From Schauerella aestuarii (lineage in GTDB: Bacteria > Pseudomonadota > Gammaproteobacteria > Burkholderiales > Burkholderiaceae_B), in contig NZ_SIZW01000041.1 of NCBI RefSeq assembly GCF_009866805.1, positions 186,001-250,000 of the forward strand: DNA of 64,000 bases, read 5' to 3'. Position 1 is the first letter of the stretch, and each line of letters starts with the position of its first letter. The position numbers were made by a program, and so were the translations under genes. A model generated the notes under the pieces. It was not told the DNA's origin, searched no databases, and saw only the letters and a list, made by a program, of their open reading frames with translations. Shown in pieces: positions 44,800 through 54,030 of this stretch.

Positions 44800-46224
44800 A
44801 TGAATCAAGTCCCACTGGTCGTGGATCTCGACGGTACGTTATTGCGATCGGATACGCTTTTCGAGACTTGGTTGAGTGTCTTGAAAGCGTCGCCGTTGAC
44901 GGCCTTGGCATCGATCTCCTGGGTGGCGAAGGGCAAGGCGTTCTTGAAGCAACGCCTCGCCGAAGAAAGCGAGGTCGACGTCGCATTGCTCCCTTTCAAT
45001 TCGTCTGTGCTCGAAATGATGCACAGTGCGAGTGACGCCGGTCGCCCCGTCGTGCTCGCGACAGCAACCCACAAAATTTATGCTGATCGCATTGCCGCGT
45101 ATCTCGGCGGCTTTGCCGACGTGATCGCCACGGAGGATGACGTCAATCTTTCATCACATCGAAAACGAGATGTTCTGGTGGCGCGTTATGGGTCCAAGGG
45201 TTTCGATTACATCGGAAATTCTCACGACGACATCGCGGTCTGGAAAGAGGCGCGTGAGGTGCACATTGTCGAGCCGCACCGCGGCGTGGTGCGCAAAGCC
45301 AGTGAAAACGGAGACGTGCACTCGGTGACCGCCGAGGCTACCCCCAAGTGGCGCACATGGGTAAAAGCGCTACGCCTGCACCAATGGATCAAGAACCTTC
45401 TCATCTTCGTCCCGCTTCTGGCCAGTCACCGCTTGGCCGAGGTGCCGATGATCGGCACCGGCATTCTCGCGTTCATCGCTTTCGGTTTGTGCGCATCGAG
45501 TGTGTATGTGCTCAACGATCTTCTCGATCTGGCCGACGATCGTCAGCACACGACCAAGCGAAATCGACCTTTCGCAGCCGGCAAGTTGGAGATCAAGCAT
45601 GGCCTGTTCGCAGTGCCCATTCTGCTGCTCCTTGCCTTCGGACTGGCGGCGCTGTTCCTGCCGCTCGCGTTCTCTTTGGCCCTAGTCGGTTACTACATCG
45701 TTACCCTGCTCTATTCGCTATGGCTGAAACGCCAGATGATGGTCGACGTGGTTACGCTCGGCGTGCTGTATACCTGCCGCATCATCGCAGGCGCGTTGGC
45801 TTTCCAGATCGCCCTGACGTTCTGGATGCTCGCCTTCTCGATGTTCATGTTCTTGAGTCTTGCGCTGGTCAAACGTTATGCCGAGCTGGGCGAAGCGCGG
45901 CGCCGCGGCAAGGAAGGCCAAACGCGCGGCCGTGGCTACTTCCCTGACGATCTAGAGATGATTTCATCGCTCGGCGCCGCATCCGGCTATATCGCCGTCA
46001 TGGTGCTCGCCCTCTACATCCAGGAACAAAACATCATCGCGCTCTACCGGCATCCGGAAGTGCTGTGGCTTTCGTGTCCCTTGCTGCTGTTCTGGATTTC
46101 GCGCACCTGGATGCTGACGCATCGGGGTGAGATGCATGATGATCCTATCGTTTTCGCCGTGAAGGATCGTGTGAGTCTCGTCGTGGGCGCGTTGTTCGGC
46201 ATCATTTTCTGGATTGCGACGTGA
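44800..46224 (+). CDS. HAD phosphatase fused to UbiA-type polyprenyl-phosphate phosphoribosyltransferase
   Basis: 474 residues. The N-terminal HAD domain has the nucleophile motif VVDLDGTLL (Asp9, Asp11), with GNSHDDIAVW as the late acidic motif. From about 185 a UbiA membrane domain follows, with NDLLDLADDRQHTTKRNRP and DVVTLGVLYTCRIIAGA. The NDxxDxxxDRxHxxKxxRP form is that of decaprenyl-phosphate phosphoribose synthases (Rv3806c-like) rather than quinone enzymes. The fusion would join PRPP to polyprenyl phosphate and then remove the 5-phosphate, giving polyprenyl-phospho-ribose. DprE1/DprE2-like genes follow with overlaps, which strongly supports this. Confidence 0.87.
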   Translation: MNQVPLVVDLDGTLLRSDTLFETWLSVLKASPLTALASISWVAKGKAFLKQRLAEESEVDVALLPFNSSVLEMMHSASDAGRPVVLATATHKIYADRIAAYLGGFADVIATEDDVNLSSHRKRDVLVARYGSKGFDYIGNSHDDIAVWKEAREVHIVEPHRGVVRKASENGDVHSVTAEATPKWRTWVKALRLHQWIKNLLIFVPLLASHRLAEVPMIGTGILAFIAFGLCASSVYVLNDLLDLADDRQHTTKRNRPFAAGKLEIKHGLFAVPILLLLAFGLAALFLPLAFSLALVGYYIVTLLYSLWLKRQMMVDVVTLGVLYTCRIIAGALAFQIALTFWMLAFSMFMFLSLALVKRYAELGEARRRGKEGQTRGRGYFPDDLEMISSLGAASGYIAVMVLALYIQEQNIIALYRHPEVLWLSCPLLLFWISRTWMLTHRGEMHDDPIVFAVKDRVSLVVGALFGIIFWIAT

Positions 46225-47543
46225 GTTTGCCCACGCGTCTGTCATGGGGCCGTTATCCGGCCACGCCTCAAGCGGCCCACGCAGCGGCGTGGCGTGACGA
46301 CGTGCCGGCTTTGCTGCAGTCTCTCGGAAAACGCTATGCCAGCACACTGCCTTTCGGCAATGGCCGCAGTTACGGTGACAGCTGCTATGCCGAGTCGAAT
46401 CATGTGATTGCGATGGACGGCCTCAATCGATTCATCGAAGCCGATTGGGCCAGTGGGCGCATCAAAGCCGAAGCAGGGGTGTTGCTTGCCGACGTGCTGA
46501 GTATCGCCGTGCCCAATGGTTGGTTCGTGCCGGTTACGCCGGGCACGAAGTACGTGACATTGGGCGGGGCGATTGCCAACGACGTACATGGCAAGAACCA
46601 TCATGTCCGTGGCACATTTGGGCGGCATGTGTTGTCGTTCGGACTGTCGCGTTCCGATAAAGCAGCGGAATTAGTGTGCTCGCCCACGCAAAATAAGGCG
46701 CTATTCGCGGCGTCGATAGGGGGGCTTGGACTGACCGGCATCATTACCTGGGTCGAGTTTCAATTGATGCCGATCGTGTCCCCGGCGATCGATGTGACGT
46801 CGTACAAGTTCGGTTCACTGGCGGAGTTCTTTACGCTTTCCGCCGAGCTCGATCCGGTCCATGAATATGGTGTGGCGTGGGTGGATTGCCTGGCAACGGG
46901 AGAGGCCGCGGGCCGTGGCATCTACATGGTGGGCGATCATGCACGTATTGGCGAGCTTGAGATCAAGCCGAGCAGTAAGCGAAGCGTGCCGTTCGTATTG
47001 CCAATTTCCGCGATCAATAACGTCACGCTGCGTGCTTTCAATTCGGCTTACTACGCCAAGCAGAAAGCCGGAAAACAGCAATCGCGCACCGATTTCGAGC
47101 CGTTCTTTTACCCGCTCGACGGTATTCTTCACTGGAATCGCATTTATGGCCGGCGCGGTTTTCAGCAGTTTCAGTGCGTGATTCCGGATCACAGCGCCGA
47201 ACCGGCAACGCGGGCGTTGCTCGCAGCGATTGCGCGATCGGGCACCGGTTCGTTTTTGGCAGTACTCAAGCGCTGCGGCAACATTGCCTCGCCTGGATTG
47301 ATGTCGTTCCCGATGGCGGGCACGTCGCTGGCGCTGGATTTTCCCAATAACGCGCGCCTGGATCGTCTGCTGCGCGAACTCGACGTTATCGTCAACGAGG
47401 CGGGAGGCAGGTTGTATCCGGCGAAAGACGCACACATGCGCGGCGAGGATTTTCGCAGCGCCTATCCCCAATGGCATGAAGTGGAAGCCTTGCGCGATCC
47501 GCTTTTGTGCTCGCAGTTCTGGAAAAGAGTGACGCAGTCATGA
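46221..47543 (+). CDS. DprE1-like FAD oxidase subunit of polyprenyl-P-ribose 2'-epimerase
   Basis: 440 residues in the VAO flavoprotein fold. FAD-binding blocks are FGNGRSYGDS (45-54) and TPGTKYVTLGGAIANDVHG (106-124); the active-site lysine is Lys402 in YPAKDAH. DprE1 oxidises the ribose C2 of polyprenyl-phospho-ribose; DprE2 then reduces it to arabinose. Where the mycobacterial enzyme has the Cys387 targeted by benzothiazinones (CVDFP), this one has Ala371 (ALDFP). The GTG start overlaps the previous stop (GTGA), and the end overlaps the DprE2-like gene (ATGA). Confidence 0.88.
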   Translation: MSLPTRLSWGRYPATPQAAHAAAWRDDVPALLQSLGKRYASTLPFGNGRSYGDSCYAESNHVIAMDGLNRFIEADWASGRIKAEAGVLLADVLSIAVPNGWFVPVTPGTKYVTLGGAIANDVHGKNHHVRGTFGRHVLSFGLSRSDKAAELVCSPTQNKALFAASIGGLGLTGIITWVEFQLMPIVSPAIDVTSYKFGSLAEFFTLSAELDPVHEYGVAWVDCLATGEAAGRGIYMVGDHARIGELEIKPSSKRSVPFVLPISAINNVTLRAFNSAYYAKQKAGKQQSRTDFEPFFYPLDGILHWNRIYGRRGFQQFQCVIPDHSAEPATRALLAAIARSGTGSFLAVLKRCGNIASPGLMSFPMAGTSLALDFPNNARLDRLLRELDVIVNEAGGRLYPAKDAHMRGEDFRSAYPQWHEVEALRDPLLCSQFWKRVTQS

Positions 47544-48280
47544 AAAAGATTTTGATCATCGGCGCCACGTCGGCCATTGCGCATGCCTGCGCACGAAACT
47601 GGGCAGGCGAGAAGGCCGCCTTTTTTCTGGTGGGCCGCAATACCGAGAAGCTGGCACAGGCCGCTGACGATCTGCGCGCACGCGGTGCGGTATCGGTGGA
47701 TGTGCATGCCCTGGACATGAATGACTTCGATGCGCACGGCGCCATGCTGGATGCGTGCTATCGCACGTTGACGCATATCGATGTGGCGCTGATTGCACAC
47801 GGCACGCTGCCGGACCAACAGCAGTGCGAGCAAAGCGCCGACCATGCACTCAAGGAATTTTCGAGCAATGGCTTGAGTGTGATTGCCGTATTGACGGATC
47901 TGGCGAACCGGATGGAGAAAGATCGTCATGGCACGATCGCGGTGATTTCTTCTGTTGCGGGCGAGCGCGGACGGCCGACCAATTATCTGTATGGATCGGC
48001 CAAGGCGGCCGTGACGGCATTCTGCGAAGGGCTGCGCGCACGCATGTTTAAGGTAGGCGTACATGTGTTGACCATCAAGCCGGGCTTCGTCGATACGCCG
48101 ATGACGCAAGGACTGCCGTTGCCGGGGCCCCTGGTGGCGTCGGCCGAGAAAGTGGCTGCGATCATCTGCAAGGCTGTCGAACGCAAGTCGGATTCGGTCT
48201 ATGCGCCGCATTTCTGGGCGTTGATCATGCTCGCGATTCGCAATGTGCCGACGGTGCTATTCAAGCGTTTGAATCTTTGA
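47540..48280 (+). CDS. DprE2-like short-chain dehydrogenase
   Basis: A 246-residue SDR with the cofactor motif IIGATSAIAHA (6-16), a VISSVAG serine block and the Tyr151-x-x-x-Lys155 pair (YGSAK). A C-terminal hydrophobic/basic end (ALIMLAIRNVPTVLFKRLNL) may contact the membrane, as in DprE2. Next to a DprE1-like gene it should reduce the 2-keto intermediate to polyprenyl-phospho-D-arabinofuranose with NADH. The ATG overlaps the stop before it. Confidence 0.87.
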   Translation: MKKILIIGATSAIAHACARNWAGEKAAFFLVGRNTEKLAQAADDLRARGAVSVDVHALDMNDFDAHGAMLDACYRTLTHIDVALIAHGTLPDQQQCEQSADHALKEFSSNGLSVIAVLTDLANRMEKDRHGTIAVISSVAGERGRPTNYLYGSAKAAVTAFCEGLRARMFKVGVHVLTIKPGFVDTPMTQGLPLPGPLVASAEKVAAIICKAVERKSDSVYAPHFWALIMLAIRNVPTVLFKRLNL

Positions 48281-48334
48281 TGGCGGTGTACGCATCGACC
48301 CAACATTGATTCACTCCCTCCATTCGAATTTGAT

Positions 48335-49276
48335 ATGACATCCTCACCCAAAATCGTTTTAACCGGCGGCGCCGGTCTTGTCGGTCAGAACCTGGTTGCG
48401 CATCTGAAGCGCAAGGGGTTTACCAATCTCGTGGTGCTCGACAAGCACAAGTCGAATCTAGAGATTCTGCGCAAGTTCCACCCCGACATCGTCGTGGAAT
48501 ATGCGGATCTTGCCGAAGCCGGTGATTGGGCGCGTCATTTCGAGGGCGCTGACGAAGTCGTGATGCTGCAGGCGCAGATCGGTGACCCGAATCCGGAACC
48601 GTTCATTCGCAACAACATCACGTCGACTGAACGCATTCTGGAAGTCATCAAGCGATACAACGTTCCCCATACGGTGCATATCAGTTCATCGGTAGTGGAA
48701 TCGGTCGCCAAGGACGATTACACCAATACGAAGCGCGCCCAAGAGAAGATCGTGCTTGCCAGCGGTATCAATACCGTCGTGTTGCGTCCCACATTGATGT
48801 TTGGGTGGTTCGATCGCAAGCATCTGGGGTGGTTGTCGCGCTTCATGCAACGCATGCCGGTGTTTCCGATCCCGGGCAATGGCCGCTACATGCGCCAGCC
48901 GCTGTACGTGGGCGACTTCTGCAGCATTATCGTGAGCTGCATCGAGAAGGGCATCAGTGGCCAGATCTACAACATCAGCGGGCGTGAGAAGGTCGATTAC
49001 ATCGACATCATTCGCGAGATCAAGCGGGCGACCAATGCGCGCGCGAAGATCGTGAAGATTCCGTATGGTCTTTTTTACGCGCTGTTGAAGGTGTGGGGCA
49101 CCTTCGACAAAAATCCGCCGTTTACCGCCGATCAGTTGCAGGCGCTCGTCGCTCACGACGAGTTTGAAGTGATCGATTGGCCCACGATCTTTGGTGTGAC
49201 GGCAACGCCGTTTGCGCAGGCCATCGACCAAACCATGAACGATCCCGAGTACGGCAAAGTCGTATTGGAGTTTTGA
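48335..49276 (+). CDS. NAD-dependent epimerase/dehydratase family protein
   Basis: A 313-residue extended SDR. LTGGAGLVGQNL is the Rossmann motif. Serines in HISSSVVES and a Tyr-x-x-x-Lys pair in DDYTNTKRAQE are in the usual order. RPTLMFG and YVGDFCSIIV are typical of sugar-nucleotide epimerases. It may act on a lipid-linked or nucleotide sugar. It sits in the arabinofuranose-donor operon, 54 bases after the DprE2-like gene and two bases before the flavoenzyme gene. Substrate unknown. Confidence 0.82.
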   Translation: MTSSPKIVLTGGAGLVGQNLVAHLKRKGFTNLVVLDKHKSNLEILRKFHPDIVVEYADLAEAGDWARHFEGADEVVMLQAQIGDPNPEPFIRNNITSTERILEVIKRYNVPHTVHISSSVVESVAKDDYTNTKRAQEKIVLASGINTVVLRPTLMFGWFDRKHLGWLSRFMQRMPVFPIPGNGRYMRQPLYVGDFCSIIVSCIEKGISGQIYNISGREKVDYIDIIREIKRATNARAKIVKIPYGLFYALLKVWGTFDKNPPFTADQLQALVAHDEFEVIDWPTIFGVTATPFAQAIDQTMNDPEYGKVVLEF

Positions 49277-49278
49277 GC

Positions 49279-50739
49279 GTGACGATGAATAACCAGAACG
49301 TGCCGCCGGCGCCCGCAACGCCTGCGAATACCGCAAACGCTGCGAATCCTTTGAACCCCGTGAATTCGCAGGCCACCGGTGTCGACGCCAGCGCCGCAGC
49401 CGGCACATACGCTGGGGCCGCAGCCGGCACGACGTTCACCGGCGCCTTGCCCGGCAAGCAGCGCATCGCCGTGCTCGGCGCAGGCCCCATGGGGCTGGCT
49501 GTTGCGTATCAGCTCGCACGAGACGGTCACGAACCCGTGATATTCGAAGCGGACGATCGCATTGGCGGCATGACGGCGTCATTCGATTTCAATGGTCTGC
49601 ACATCGAACGCTATTACCACTTTCACTGCATCTCGGACCATGCTTTTTTGAAGGTGTTGGACGAGCTCGGCCTGGCCGACAAGATGCATTGGACCGAAAC
49701 CAAAATGGGGTATTACTACAAGGGCAAAGTCGTGCCTTGGGGTAATCCGATCGCGCTCTTGAAGTTTCCAGGGTTGAGCTTGATTGCCAAGTTCCGCTAT
49801 GGGTTGCACGCGTTTCTGTCCACCAAGCGCAACGACTGGAAGCCGCTCGATAACGTCGAAGCATCAGGCTGGATCCGCCGCTGGGTGGGCAAGGAAGCTT
49901 ACGAGGTGCTGTGGCGCCGCTTGTTCGAATACAAGTTCTACAACTACGCGAATAACTTGTCGGCGGCGTGGATCTGGAGCCGCATTCGTCGTATCGGCCG
50001 CTCGCGCTACAGCCTGTTTCGCGAGAAGTTAGGGTATCTGGATGGCGGCTCGAATACGCTGCTTGAAGGGATGCGCTCGGATATCGAAAGCCACGGCGGC
50101 GTGTTTCGCTTGAAGACACCGGTAACGCGTGTGCGCATGGAAGATAGCGTGATCAAAGGTGTGGAAACGCCAGAAGGTTTCGAGGCGTTCGACAAGGTGA
50201 TCAGCACGATTCCGTTGCCGCTGGTCTCGCGCGTGATGCCGGATCTGCCTCAGGATGTGCTGGCCAAGTTCGGCTCGATGCACAACATTGCAGTGGTCTG
50301 CATCATCGCCAAGCTGCGCAAGCCGGTATCCGAGAATTTCTGGCTCAACATCAATTCACCCGAGATGGATATTCCGGGTCTGGTCGAATATTCGAATCTG
50401 CGACCGATGCCGCACCACATCGTGTACGTGCCTTATTACGTGCCCGGCGAGCATCCCTTGTATCAGGAGCCGGATGCGCACTTCATCGAGAAAGTGAAGC
50501 GCTATCTAAAGACGATCAATCCCGACCTGGTGGAAGAGGATTTCATTGATATCAAGGCAAGTCGTTATCGCTACGCGCAACCGATTTGCGAGCCCGGCTT
50601 CCCGGCGCGTCTGCCTGATGTGGCGTTGCCCGTGAAAGGGTTGTGGGCGGCCGACACGTCGTATTACTACCCCGAAGATCGGGGCATCTCGGAAAGTATC
50701 GATTTCGGCCGCAAGATGGCCCGGCAGGCGGCAGCGTGA
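49279..50739 (+). CDS. FAD-dependent oxidoreductase (amine-oxidase / sugar-mutase-like)
   Basis: About 486 residues. A low-complexity Ala/Asn/Pro/Thr-rich head of some 55 residues precedes the dinucleotide motif IAVLGAGPMGLAVAYQLA and the DRIGGMTASF block. The C-terminal GLWAADTSYYYPEDRGISES closes the FAD fold. The fold is shared by protoporphyrinogen oxidase-like enzymes and UDP-galactopyranose mutase; context favours sugar chemistry. A GTG at 49279 has GGAG upstream; ATG 49285 is an alternative. The end overlaps the GtrA-like gene by four bases. Confidence 0.8.
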   Translation: MTMNNQNVPPAPATPANTANAANPLNPVNSQATGVDASAAAGTYAGAAAGTTFTGALPGKQRIAVLGAGPMGLAVAYQLARDGHEPVIFEADDRIGGMTASFDFNGLHIERYYHFHCISDHAFLKVLDELGLADKMHWTETKMGYYYKGKVVPWGNPIALLKFPGLSLIAKFRYGLHAFLSTKRNDWKPLDNVEASGWIRRWVGKEAYEVLWRRLFEYKFYNYANNLSAAWIWSRIRRIGRSRYSLFREKLGYLDGGSNTLLEGMRSDIESHGGVFRLKTPVTRVRMEDSVIKGVETPEGFEAFDKVISTIPLPLVSRVMPDLPQDVLAKFGSMHNIAVVCIIAKLRKPVSENFWLNINSPEMDIPGLVEYSNLRPMPHHIVYVPYYVPGEHPLYQEPDAHFIEKVKRYLKTINPDLVEEDFIDIKASRYRYAQPICEPGFPARLPDVALPVKGLWAADTSYYYPEDRGISESIDFGRKMARQAAA

Positions 50740-51137
50740 CCTCGGCTTTTCTGTCGCGGCAGTTCGTGGTGTTCATCGTCACGGGCGGCACGGCCGCGCT
50801 CGTCAATTTTCTGAGCCGCATCGCCTACAACCAGGTGATGGGATATCAGGCCGCCGTGATCGTGGCCTATCTGACGGGGATGGTGACGGCATTTATTCTC
50901 GCCAAGCTTTTCGTGTTCAAGGAAAGCAAGCAGGGGCTGCACCGTTCCGCGCTGATGTTTTGCCTGGTCAATGTGGTGGCGATCGCGCAAACCTGGGCAA
51001 TCAGTGTGAGTTTGGCATATTACGTATTGCCGGCGATGGGCGTCACATCCTATGTGCGCGAGATTGCACACGCGGTGGGTGTGGTGTTTCCCGTGTTCAC
51101 GAGCTATCTCGGCCACAAGCATTTTTCCTTTCGCTGA
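50736..51137 (+). CDS. GtrA-family membrane protein
   Basis: A 133-residue protein with four hydrophobic segments. FVVFIVTGGTAALVNFLSR at the start and a C-terminal FTSYLGHKHFSFR are classic GtrA features. GtrA proteins are thought to flip polyprenyl-phospho-sugars; Rv3789 of the mycobacterial arabinan pathway is in this family. Its place after the DprE1/E2-like genes fits flipping or handling of the polyprenyl-phospho-arabinose. GTG start within GTGA at the preceding stop. Confidence 0.85.
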   Translation: MTSAFLSRQFVVFIVTGGTAALVNFLSRIAYNQVMGYQAAVIVAYLTGMVTAFILAKLFVFKESKQGLHRSALMFCLVNVVAIAQTWAISVSLAYYVLPAMGVTSYVREIAHAVGVVFPVFTSYLGHKHFSFR

Positions 51138-51152
51138 TCCACGGGCGGCGAT

Positions 51153-52118
51153 ATGCGCATCAATCACGCACTGATTAGTTTGGCCATCGTGACGGCGGCG
51201 TATCTGGGCGTGCTCGTGTGGCTGGATGGCGAGAGAGGCGTGTTTGCGCTGCTGCCCACGCTGGCGAGCGCGATGCCGGTGCTGCTCGCGCTTACGGTCG
51301 CCTCGTGGCTGTTGCGGTACGCGCGGTGGTGGTGGCTGCTTCGAATGGCAGGGCATCAGCTGAATGGGTGGCGGGCGCTCGCGGCCTATTTGGCGGGCTT
51401 TGCCTTTACCGCGACACCGGGCAAGGTAGGTGAGCTTGTACGCATTCGGTATTACGGCAGGCAAGGCGTGCCCGCCGAAACGGTGGTGGCGGCGTTCGTC
51501 TTCGAGCGCATGCTCGATCTGGTGGCAGTGCTGCTCTTGGCGTTCTTGGGGTGGGGCGCGTTTGGTGGCATCTACACCACGTTGTTGATATTCGTGACGG
51601 TGGTCGTCGCTGCAGTGCTTGTGTGCGCGTTCTTCCCAGCGTTGTTGCAGGCCATTGGCGATCGGTTGGTGGCGTGGTCCATGCCGCGCATTGCGGCAGT
51701 CGTGCTTACCGTGTGTGCCGGTGTGGTGGGCTTGCGGCAGTGGTTGACGGTTGGGCGCGTGCTGAAGGCCTTGCTCCTGGGCATCGCCGCGTGGGGCGTT
51801 ACGGCTGGCGCCTTTGCGTGGCTGTTGTCCGAGCTGGGGATGGCGTTGCCCTGGCAGCGGGCGCTGGCGATCTATCCGGCGGCCATGCTGGCAGGCGCGG
51901 CGTCCATGTTGCCGGGCGGACTGGGATCGACCGAGGCGGTCATTGTTGCGCTATTGGGCGATCAAGGTGTGGCGCTTGGCCTTGCGTCCCTGGCTGCCGT
52001 GGGTATCCGGTTGGCGACGTTATGGTTCGCCATCGTTGCCGGACTGATTGCAGTGATTCGCCTGGAAATGCTTGATCGTGCGCATGTGCGGCGCGCCGGC
52101 GGCGGCACGTATTCATGA
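51153..52118 (+). CDS. LPG-synthase-like flippase-domain membrane protein (UPF0104 type)
   Basis: A 321-residue protein with eight to nine hydrophobic segments. Diagnostic blocks are LLRYARWWWLL, FTATPGKVGELVR and the C-terminal MLPGGLGSTEA, all of the lysylphosphatidylglycerol synthase TM / AglD-like family. Members move or modify lipid-linked substrates, though few are proven. The stop overlaps the next start (ATGA). It may share lipid-sugar flipping with the GtrA-like protein. Confidence 0.82.
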   Translation: MRINHALISLAIVTAAYLGVLVWLDGERGVFALLPTLASAMPVLLALTVASWLLRYARWWWLLRMAGHQLNGWRALAAYLAGFAFTATPGKVGELVRIRYYGRQGVPAETVVAAFVFERMLDLVAVLLLAFLGWGAFGGIYTTLLIFVTVVVAAVLVCAFFPALLQAIGDRLVAWSMPRIAAVVLTVCAGVVGLRQWLTVGRVLKALLLGIAAWGVTAGAFAWLLSELGMALPWQRALAIYPAAMLAGAASMLPGGLGSTEAVIVALLGDQGVALGLASLAAVGIRLATLWFAIVAGLIAVIRLEMLDRAHVRRAGGGTYS

Positions 52119-53944
52119 TCGACACTCCAGATCTTTCGCCCGCGCGTAACGCTATCGGTGAGCCGACTGCAGCTCAACGATCAAGCGTCTGGAGCCGAGT
52201 CCGCGCTGGCGTGGCCCGATTGGGCGTGCTTGGCCATGCCGGCATGGTCATGGCGGTACTGGCGGTAGTGTTTATTGCTTTTGCGGTGGTGGGCGGCGTG
52301 CGGCAATACGTGCCTGTGCCGTATTGGGACATGTGGCAAGGCTATATCGGGTTCCTTACGCAGAGCGATCTGTCGACATGGCAAGCGTGGTGGGGGCAGC
52401 ATAACGAGCATCGCATCCTGATTTCTCGTGCGTTGTTCTGGCTCGACTTCAATTTGTTTGGCGCAACGTTCATTTTTCTGGTGATCGTGAACTACCTGCT
52501 GGCCGCGGCGGCAGTGATGCTTTTCCTATGGGCATTGCGGGAACGAATCGGGGCCTTGGCGGCACCGTCCGGCGCGTTGCTTGTTGCGGCGCTGATACCG
52601 GTCGCGGGATTTTCCTGGGCCCAATCGGAGAACTTCAACTGGGCGTTTCAAAGTCAGTTCTTTCTGGCGCAGAGTGTGCCGTTGGCGGCTTTGCTGGCGC
52701 TGTATCGATCGCAGTCGCCCTTGCATCGCCGCTGGTTCGCCGCGGCTTGCGTGCTGGGCGTCGCCGCGTGTGCGACGATGGCAAACGGCGTGGGCGCGTT
52801 GCCATTGCTGGTTGTGATGGCGGTGCTGTCGGGTCAATCCAGACGCCGGGTTCTCGTGCTGGGCATACTGACGGTGGCGACACTGGGCTATTACTTCAGC
52901 GACTATCAGTCGTCTGCCGCCACCCGGTCGATCGATGTGCTCACGCAGCACGCCGTTGCACTTGCACAGTACACGCTGGTTTATCTGGGCGCGCCCGTGT
53001 TCTGGGCCATTTCCAATCAGGCGACGTTGCCGACGAGTCTGGCGGCGCCTTTGGCAGCGGCTGCAGGCAGCGTGCTGTTCTTGTCGGCACTTGGTTACCT
53101 GGCGCACGCGACTCGCCGGGAGCCTCGCGACGGGTTGGGCATCGCACTGTCGCTTTTCATGTTGTACGTCACAGCAACCGCGCTGTTGACCGCATTGGGT
53201 CGATATGACCATGGGATTGCGCAGGCGGCGTCCAGTCGTTATCAGACACCGGCATTGATGGCTTGGTGTGCCCTGCTTGTGCTGCTGGCGCCGGCGCTTT
53301 TGCGCGGGCTAGCGCGGCTGCCGTGGATGGGCGCCGCGGCGCTGTTGATGATTCCGCTCGCAATGTGGCCCGTACAGCACTCGGCACTCAATCATAATCG
53401 AGAGAATGCTTTCGAACGCTGGATCGCAGTGCTGGCGTTGGACATGAAGATACGCGATCAGGGGCAGATCGGACGCATCTACCCGAATGCCGATCACGCC
53501 TTGGTTTTGAGCAAGCCGCTTGATGCCGATGACGTGGGCGTGTTTGGCGATCCGTTGCTGGATCCGGTCGACCAGACCGTCGGTCTGCCGATGCAGAACG
53601 ATGCGCCCATGTTGCAGTGCGGCGGATCGCTAACGCAGCTTCAACCGATTGCTGGCGATGACCGATTCCTGCGCATCGATGGCTTGATCAGCAGCCCCTG
53701 GGCGCGACGTACGCCGTCCCTGGTGTCAATGCGAAGTGCAGATGGGCGGGTGGTCGGTTTCGCCCTCACCATGGTGCGCGGGCGCGACGCGAGAAACGAT
53801 GCGGCATCGCTCACTGACCTGACGAGATTTTCCGGGTATGTGGACGTAAAACAACTTGGCGCGTCGCTCGTATTGATCGGTCAGGCACCGGCATGCAGGT
53901 TGCAAGTGCAGGTGCCGGGCCGTCCCTTTACAATCCGGAACTAG
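52115..53944 (+). CDS. Polytopic GT-C-like membrane protein, candidate arabinofuranosyltransferase
   Basis: A 609-residue protein with a cytoplasmic tail of about 38 residues, eleven or so hydrophobic segments and a C-terminal periplasmic domain of about 165 residues. The first large periplasmic loop reads VPYWDMWQGYIGF, then WWGQHNEHRI; an acidic residue here is the GT-C catalytic position. Being in the same operon as the polyprenyl-phospho-arabinose enzymes, it is the best candidate in this operon for transferring that sugar. The family was not recognised by name; the activity is inference. Confidence 0.62.
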   Translation: MIDTPDLSPARNAIGEPTAAQRSSVWSRVRAGVARLGVLGHAGMVMAVLAVVFIAFAVVGGVRQYVPVPYWDMWQGYIGFLTQSDLSTWQAWWGQHNEHRILISRALFWLDFNLFGATFIFLVIVNYLLAAAAVMLFLWALRERIGALAAPSGALLVAALIPVAGFSWAQSENFNWAFQSQFFLAQSVPLAALLALYRSQSPLHRRWFAAACVLGVAACATMANGVGALPLLVVMAVLSGQSRRRVLVLGILTVATLGYYFSDYQSSAATRSIDVLTQHAVALAQYTLVYLGAPVFWAISNQATLPTSLAAPLAAAAGSVLFLSALGYLAHATRREPRDGLGIALSLFMLYVTATALLTALGRYDHGIAQAASSRYQTPALMAWCALLVLLAPALLRGLARLPWMGAAALLMIPLAMWPVQHSALNHNRENAFERWIAVLALDMKIRDQGQIGRIYPNADHALVLSKPLDADDVGVFGDPLLDPVDQTVGLPMQNDAPMLQCGGSLTQLQPIAGDDRFLRIDGLISSPWARRTPSLVSMRSADGRVVGFALTMVRGRDARNDAASLTDLTRFSGYVDVKQLGASLVLIGQAPACRLQVQVPGRPFTIRN

Positions 53945-54030
53945 TATCCAGCCCGCTTGCACGCCCGATCTTGGCGCCTGGCTTTCGTCGACATTACCTG
54001 CCGCTAGAGGCGTGACCGAGCGCACGAGAC

